Shown: positions 58,151 through 64,000 of the stretch, piece after piece | How the letters are laid out: every line of letters begins with the position of its first letter | How positions within the stretch are numbered: position 1 is the stretch's first letter | Origin: Microstegium vimineum | Taxonomy: Eukaryota; Streptophyta; Magnoliopsida; Poales; Poaceae | Direction: 5' to 3' | Assembly (NCBI GenBank): GCA_022036555.1 | Contig: CM039119.1 | Coordinates: forward strand, 24,376,979-24,440,978 | DNA length: 64,000 nucleotides | Position numbers and translations under genes: made by a program | Notes under the pieces: model-generated | Told to the model about the DNA's origin: nothing | What the model saw: the letters and a program-made list of their open reading frames with translations, nothing else | The model's database searches: none

Positions 58151-60959
58151 GCGGCCTTTTGCAGTATTACCAGATCGCGATGTGCAACCTCCACCCCAAC
58201 TCGGTGTTGCACATTGCGGTCTTTATTCACCTTTGCAAGGCGTACATGGGGATCGATCCCCACTTCGAACTCTTCCGCTACTTCTTCCACCTGAAGTACA
58301 ATGGCACCGGGGCATCACGGATCGTCGGGTCGTTGTACCTTCAGCTTCGTGAAGGTATGGCCGACGTATACATCGCCACTGCTCTCAGATCCAAGGTGGC
58401 GGGGTATAAGTCCCGCTAGTTCTACGTTCCCCAAGTGGAACCGTACACTCATGGAGACATGATGGCCTTCCCTGTGTTGCAGCTAAGCTGGTCAGCGCGC
58501 CCATCGTCCAATGGCATGGGCCAAGTCACGGAGCTCCTTGGTCAGTTAGACCATGAGTCGGTCGATGGGGTTGTCGTCAGCTAGAACATCGTTATGAGGC
58601 GCTACCAGCCCTATATGGATAGGGATCACCCCGTGTTCCAGTACACGGGTCGTCTTGACTCTACGCGGGAGGTGTCTGAGCCGATGGAGCCTAACGATGC
58701 TCGTTCTCATCTTGTTGTGATATTTGACCTTTCTCAGAAGTACATGCAGGGTCCGTGGGATCCTTTTCATTTGGAGCCTCCTCCGCCGCAGGTGATTTTC
58801 GGGACCTTTTGTTTTTCTTGCTCGTTTCTGAGTGTTTGACTATTGTGATGGAATGTTTCAGTTTCATGGTCAGGACCACGCCGTCTTCTTCTCCCAAGTT
58901 CCCACGGCGGAGTGGCCTGTAGCCGTCAACCAGGTACCCAGGCGGGTAGACAGGGCGGACGGTGGCGGTGAGGACGAAGGGTGTCACGGGTCTTCCCATG
59001 GGGGGCGAGTCCCCGAGCCCCTCGCGGGGAGGCATCAGGCACGCGACGACCAGAGAGGGAAACGTCCGGCCCCTCCCCCAAAGAGGTCGAAGCCGTCGGT
59101 TGATATCGGTGGCAAGTTTAGTATAAATGAGGGCATCGCTCCCCCACCGTCCTTGTTGTCAGATTGGACTGATGAGGGGTCGGATGGAAAGGACAACACG
59201 CCGCTGGCCGACGCTGATGGAGCGGGGGCCTCCGTGTCGAGTGCTAAGGTGCCCCTGCCCAAGGTGCCGGTTGCTGCATCGTGGGAATCAGAGGTCGCAG
59301 GTAGGCCTGCGGTTCAGTCGCGGGCTACCCACGGATCGGAGGGCCAGCTTGTGTCGGCACCGTCGAGTGTCGTGGGGGTGCCTCTGGCGCGGTGGTTTGT
59401 GAAGGTGCGCTGAACATCAGCTTTGTAAGTATCTTGTCTTCTCTCTTGTACATGGCCCGCTAGACTTGTCTGCGCCGCATGGCGGGGCGTCTGCTGCCGC
59501 TGGTCACAATCCTGATGCCTCTTATCCTGTGGCCTCCGGAGTGTCGGCGTCTGCAGAACCCCTGAGGCGTCCAGAGGACCCTGATCTCGGGAGTGCTCCG
59601 TTGGCCAACCCTAACGGTGACGGCTCGACGAGTGCGGAGACTGTTGAGGACGAGGCTTTGGTGGTCGAGTCCGTGGACGGTATCGCCGCTGGGTCGGTGG
59701 TGGAGGAGCTTGGTGAGTCTCCCTAGGTTGGGGTGGAGATGCCGATGCCACTGGGCTAGCACGTGCTGACCCGCTCGCAACAACGACAACCATGTCCCTT
59801 GGTCCGCGGCCGGTGAAGAGGAAGAGGGTGGTGACGCTGTTGGAGGAGAAGCCGGAGGTGGTGGAGGATGGCCCGAGGCCTACGCCGGTGAGGACCTTCT
59901 GGCGTGACGGCGACAACTTCTTCGTCGTCTAGGATGACGAGGCCGAAGAGGAGGCAACGACTTCTTGAATGATGCGAGTAACCTAATGGAACGCTTCAAG
60001 GTTTGTGTACTTCTCCCTAACTCATACTTTCATGACATATCCTCTTGTGACGGTTCTTGTGTGGTCGCAGAGCCTCTTCAAGGCCGGAAAAGAGCGTAGG
60101 ACCATGGCCGACCAGCTTGCGTCCTTGGCGGAGGAAAACGAGCACCTTCGCGGGGAGGTTGCTCGTGTCAAAGATCAGTTTGTTGGGCTGGAGGCCAGCC
60201 TGGATGTCGCGCACCGGGGATCGCAGGTGCCGGAGGCTGACATCTGGGGCCGGGATCGTGAGATCTCCGAGCTCCTTTCACATGTTGAGAAGGTCAATGA
60301 GCTTTCCGCTCGTAAGTATTCGTGCTTTTTCTTTTGTTTGTTAACCTGGAGATGTCTAGTCGGTAACTTTACTGCTGCATGATGTAGGCCTGCTCAGGGT
60401 GGAGGAGGTGAAGCACCTGGTGGAGGAGGAGGCCGCGGCTGGTAAACATGAAGTGTACAAAATGTAGACAATGCATGAATGTAGGTTCTGATGTCCTTTT
60501 GCCTGTCGCCGCACCCGTGGTGTCTTCTGATGCGACGTTACCGTGCTCGTAGCTTACCGGGGGCACATTTATCTTCAATTTGCAGACCTGCAGGCGAAGG
60601 TGGACGCCTGCTATGACCACTTCTGGTCGCTGGCAAGGGAGGTCGACCCGGTGGTCAAGTGCGTCGACGGGCATGCGCTCATTCCTTAGCGTTCCGAGCA
60701 GGCAACCATGGAGGGTGTCCTGTCGAGGGCTCGCGGACTCTGGGGAAGGCTCCAGTCGTTTACGACCTCTGCAGCACAAAGTGTGGTTGCTCATGGTTTT
60801 GCTATGTTGCAGTCGCACTACCCGAAGTTGGACGTGGGTCGAGTGGTGGTTGGCTTCGCCACAGGTACGTCGGAGGAGGAGATGGATCGTCTGGAGAGCA
60901 AAGCCGACCCGGTGGTAGAGGCCGTAGTTGGAGATGTAGATCTATTTGCTGCGAGATAG
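58151..60959 (+). pseudogene. 3' part of the antisense 'putative gypsy type transposon' gene
   Basis: Continues from 17561: GLLQYYQIAMCNLHPNSVLH, AYMGIDPHFELFRYFFHLK, then a TAG at about 58417 and another stop near 58580 in otherwise family-like sequence (YMDRDHPVFQYTG). An intron is likely at 58792-58861 (GT to tgtttcag). A charged, Ser/Pro-rich part follows (58862-59730), then, after another interruption, a coiled coil (RRTMADQLASLAEENEHLRG, 60090-60310). The final block DLFAAR stops at 60957-60959. The N-terminal PF04195 domain plus C-terminal coiled coil is the usual design of this family in grass Gypsy elements. Several stops make it a pseudogene. Confidence 0.72.
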
Positions 60960-61707
60960 TCATAGTTTGTATCTATATACAAGTTGTCGGACATATATGT
61001 GAAATGCTACGAAGCTGTATCTTATCAAGGCGATGAGCTTTTGTTTCACTTGTATATCCTTATGTGCCGGCTGAGTCGTGAGCTGTAGTGATGAATCATT
61101 CGGCCTTGGGTTCCCCATGGTCCACATCGTAGGGCTCAGAGCCTCTGCACGGGTAGGAGTCATAGGGATTACCAAGGGGCACACTGTTGATAACCCACAA
61201 CGTAGAGGGCGAGCGCTCATGCACGCATAGAGTTATACCAGGGACATGGCTTTTTCCGAGAGGCTCAATCGTGGCGTGACTAGGGCCTATGGGGGAATAG
61301 CCATGCTGCTTGTACAGTCGTCGATCGTATCGTGGTCGTAAATACAGATTCTGGGCATATAACCTTTGGGGCCTTGACCCGAGCATTACCCCTGATGCTA
61401 GGTTTAGTGCTCGGGAGGCCTGGTGACTTAACCATAGCGTGCATGGTAGCTACTTCTTCACGCTTATGCTTAGACGTCAGACTAGAATCGGTGGCTTTTC
61501 GGTTATAGCCAGGCTGTTTGGCGAGAACGGCTTAAACTGTTTTGGAGAGGTCGTCGAACGCCGAGAGCATTTTGTAGGGGTCGTCGAACGCCGAGAGCAT
61601 TTTGGAGAAACGAGTTAATTAAATGGCAGTATATCGAGACAGACGGCGAACCTTTTATTTATTAATGAATGGGTACATAGTACAAGACTTTGAGATACTT
61701 TTAACTT
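60960..61707. other. Junction region between the antisense gene and protease, pol missing
   Basis: In autonomous relatives RT, RNase H and integrase would lie here. No such motif is seen on either strand. A unit of about 32 bp (ggtcgtcgaacgccgagagc plus attttg) is tandemly doubled at about 61549-61608. Frames at 60960-61386 lack domains. Confidence 0.55.
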
Positions 61708-62290
61708 CTAAATCGCCTCACACCACTGGGGGCTGAGGGTCTCTACGTCTAGCTGCGAGGTGAGGTCGGTGCTGGTCGCCGCTAGCTCTGCTTCCTTGGG
61801 CTTCTTTGTGGCGGGCTTGTCACCAGGTCCGGATTCATACGTGTCTTGGGCGCGGAGCTTCCCAACAGCGTTGAGCGTTTGTTGCTCGCATTCGTATGCG
61901 ATTTGCAAATTGGTGCGGAGGCTGAGAACACCCTGCGGCGTCGAGATCTTCAGCACCATGTAAGTATAGTGTAGGACTACCATAAGTTTGGCGAGCGCCG
62001 GGCAGCCGAGGATGGCGTGGTAGGCTGTCTCGAAGTTAGCGATGATGAAGTGAATGTTCTCGACTCTGAAATGATCTAGGTCGCCGAACTGCACCTAGAG
62101 GGTGATCTGCCCCACTGGTGTGGATGCCTTGTCTGGGATGATTCCCCAGGAAGGAAGGTTCACTGGGGAGAGGTCTTTCTTTGAGTAATCGAGCTGGCGG
62201 AACGCGTCAGCGAAGATGATGTTGAGGGTGCTGCCTCCATCGACCAACACTTTTCAAAAATGGCATGTGGCGATAATTGGATTGACTATG
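61708..62290 (-). pseudogene. Protease of the level 1 Gypsy element
   Basis: The active-site strand KVLVDGGSTLNIIFADAFRQ lies at about 62195-62246 (minus). After a stop near 62095 the partner strand and tail are open: HFRVENIHFIIANFETAYHA, ILGCPALAKLMVVLHYTYMV, ending SPQWCEAI with a stop at 61708. The fold order suits a Gypsy aspartic protease with D-G-G. There is no RT continuing from it. Stops at about 62095 and 62258 make it inactive. Confidence 0.75.
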
Positions 62291-64000
62291 AGGGGGAAGC
62301 GGCCAGGATAACTGTAATCCGTCCACTGGTCGTCCTCGGGGAAGGTGATGGATTGCTCTGACCAGTTGAGGTATCGGGTGTTGGTCGGGTCGTCTCCGAC
62401 GACGACGACTGAGAAGACATCCTTGCGGACCTAGCGGCATCGCTTCTCCCCTTCGACGACCATGCTACCGCCGAAGATGGAGAATTTTCTCAAAGTCGTT
62501 CGAAATTCTTGTGCTGGGTGCTCCTTGTCCTTGTCTACGTCGGTGTCATCTCCCCTCATTTTTTGTCGCTCCTCCCCCGCATTGCCGATTCGAGGACCTC
62601 ACATTCTCGCATGGAATGCTAGGAGTTCTTATGGATGGGGCAGTGGCCATCGAGGATATTTTTGTAGTTGTTGTCGTAGTTGCATCTTGGTCGAGTGCCC
62701 ATATTAGCGATGTAGCGACCGCCGCGCTTGGGGTCGGTCCCTTGCCGATAGCCTTACAAGTTGCGCGACCGATAATCTTGGTGGTCATGTTCCCAGTCGT
62801 TGGACCTTCGTTCATCGCGGTAATCGGGTCAGTGGTCGCTGCCCCTCATACGTGCCGGGGAATGGGAATGGCGTCGTCTATCTTCTCGGCTGCGGGTAGC
62901 GTCATCTTGGTTGGCGTAGGTGTTCACAATGGTCATCAAACCCTCTATGGTGGTTATCTTCTTGCGGACCAACTTGTTTCGGAGCTTGTCGTTGCATAGG
63001 CCGTTGGAGAAGATGGAGATGGCCTCCGTGTCGGCGATAACCAGGATGGTTAGCCGTTTGTTAGAGAAATGACGAATGTATTCTGGAAGGCTCTCATTTT
63101 GTCATTGGCGAACATTCTCCAGGTTGTAGCGCGACCCCGGCTAGTCGCACGTGGCCTTGTAGGTTTTGATAAAAACCTCCTTGAGTTGTTCCCATGTGTC
63201 GATGGAGCCTTCAAAGATTTTGTGGAGCCAACTGTTGGCCGACGCCGATAGCATCACTGGCAGGTAATTGGCCATCACGTCGTGATCCCCTCTGGCAACA
63301 TGGACGGTGATCTCGTAGGTGGTCGCCCACTGTTCTGGGTTTGCCTTGTCGCCATACTTCTTAACCGACGTGATCCTAAAATTCTGGGGCCACTTGGTGG
63401 CGCGGAGGCAAGCGGAAAAGGGACGAGGGCCTGCCGTGGCCGGGAGCACTGACACAGGTGCTCGATCACGCCGGGGTTGATCATACTCTTGGTCGTCGTA
63501 CCGCAGAGATCGTAGTTGGTGCTGTCGTTGGGGGCTGCGCTGATAATAACTGCTGTGAGATTGGCCGGAGAATTCGGTCGGGGCGCCTCTCTTGTTGACC
63601 TGCACCGCGGCTGCTTTAATGTGGGCTTCGATTTTCTTGATCTTAGGCGAGATAGGCAGCTTGGCCAACTCATAGGCGGCTACCACCAAATTAGCGCTCG
63701 GGGTCTGGTACACCGGGATGTCTCCCATCTGGTCAAACTCCTGCTCAAGATTGCGTCGGGGCAGGCAGTCATGATCTCCTTGCTCATGCTCGCGTCATTC
63801 CCGAGCCAGGCGCTCCTGCTCGTGGTGTTCCTATTCACGCTTCTCCTGATCGCGACGTTAAAGCTTTCACCTGCGCGCACGTTTGTTGTTATGTTCTTCT
63901 CGAGCGATGCGTTTGACATCCGTCTCGTTGTCGCGCACGACACTATTGGTGGAGACTTGGAAGATCATGCCTCTAAAGCCGGGAGGAACTCCGGGAAGTC
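62291..64000 (-). pseudogene. Gag of the level 1 Gypsy element, running off the window
   Basis: The gag core (63141-63728) carries PFSACLRATKWPQNFRI, YGDKANPEQWATTYEITVHV, ARGDHDVMANYLPVMLSASA and WEQLKEVFIKTYKATCD, the retrotransposon gag family. Upstream towards 64000 the frame is highly charged (HDCLPRRNLEQEFDQM) with one stop near 63800. Downstream, after a stop at about 63140, IRHFSNKRL, FSNGLCNDKLRNKLVRK and LMTIVNTYANQDDATRSRED continue, then a knuckle-like HCPIHKNS...HSMREC at about 62590-62660. The start codon and 5' LTR are beyond the edge. Multiple stops mean it is not functional. Confidence 0.78.

Larger units (their letters stand above)
15571..64000 (-). mobile_element. Level 1: Tat-like Gypsy retrotransposon lacking pol, running off the right edge
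   Basis: A minus-strand element: its 3' LTR is at the left (15571-16031) and gag then protease are read from the right edge leftwards (64000 to 61708). Between protease and the 3' LTR there is no reverse transcriptase or integrase. That space holds an antisense, plus-strand gene of the 'putative gypsy type transposon' family, itself split by the 40.6-kb Copia complex. Removing that insertion leaves about 7.8 kb inside the window. The 5' LTR lies beyond position 64000, so its target duplication cannot be checked. Antisense extra genes between pol and the 3' LTR are known for Tat-lineage elements such as Grande and RIRE2. Confidence 0.72.

Overview
This is a plant nuclear window, most likely from a grass, probably panicoid. 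The pointers are a GC-rich, single-exon ERF gene, CACTA ends carrying the TTTAGTCCCGGTT subterminal repeat, small Stowaway- and Tourist-like MITEs, and a large stack of nested LTR retrotransposons of lineages typical of cereal genomes (Maximus/SIRE-type Copia, Tat-type and Tekay-like Gypsy). The species cannot be named from the sequence alone. All coordinates were worked out by reading the sequence; no database search was run.

Layout. 1-5 kb: decayed transposon coding sequence (a GRF zinc-finger remnant, then a CACTA transposase-associated/Ulp1-protease pseudogene). 5-15.5 kb: gene-poor sequence with MITEs, CACTA ends, a striking 431-bp CACTA foldback element (13841-14271) and one intact host gene, an ERF transcription factor on the minus strand (6957-7370). 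15.6-64 kb: one nested retrotransposon stack.

The stack, from target-site duplications (TSDs). Level 1 is a Tat-like Gypsy element on the minus strand (15571 to beyond the right edge) that has gag-protease but no pol, and carries an antisense gene of the Pfam family 'putative gypsy type transposon'. Level 2, inserted inside that antisense gene at 17562-58150, is a Maximus/SIRE-type Copia complex with the layout LTR-internal-LTR-internal-LTR (17562-19443, 42481-46024, 52478-58150). Level 3, inside the Copia complex, has four insertions: a solo LTR (19860-20769, TSD CAACC), a long Tekay-like solo LTR (25856-41502, TSD ACTAT), another solo LTR (44325-45941, TSD CTCAT) and a deleted Gypsy element, G2 (52607-56759, TSD AGATA). 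Level 4 is a near-full-length Tat-like Gypsy, G1 (27686-39724, TSD GAAGC), inside the Tekay-like LTR.

Most notable biology. All three Tat-like elements (the level 1 element, G1 and G2) carry an extra gene antisense to gag-pol with its own TATA box about 155 bp upstream of its ATG. In G1 and G2 this is a plant-mobile-domain (PMD) gene with a conserved 27-nt first coding exon. G2 has lost all of gag-pol yet keeps this gene. G1 and G2 are also saturated, in coding and non-coding DNA, with the hexamer GCCGAT/ATCGGC. The two Copia internal regions share at least five inactivating lesions, so they are copies of an already broken element.

Almost every retroelement reading frame here is broken. The ERF gene is the only convincing host gene.
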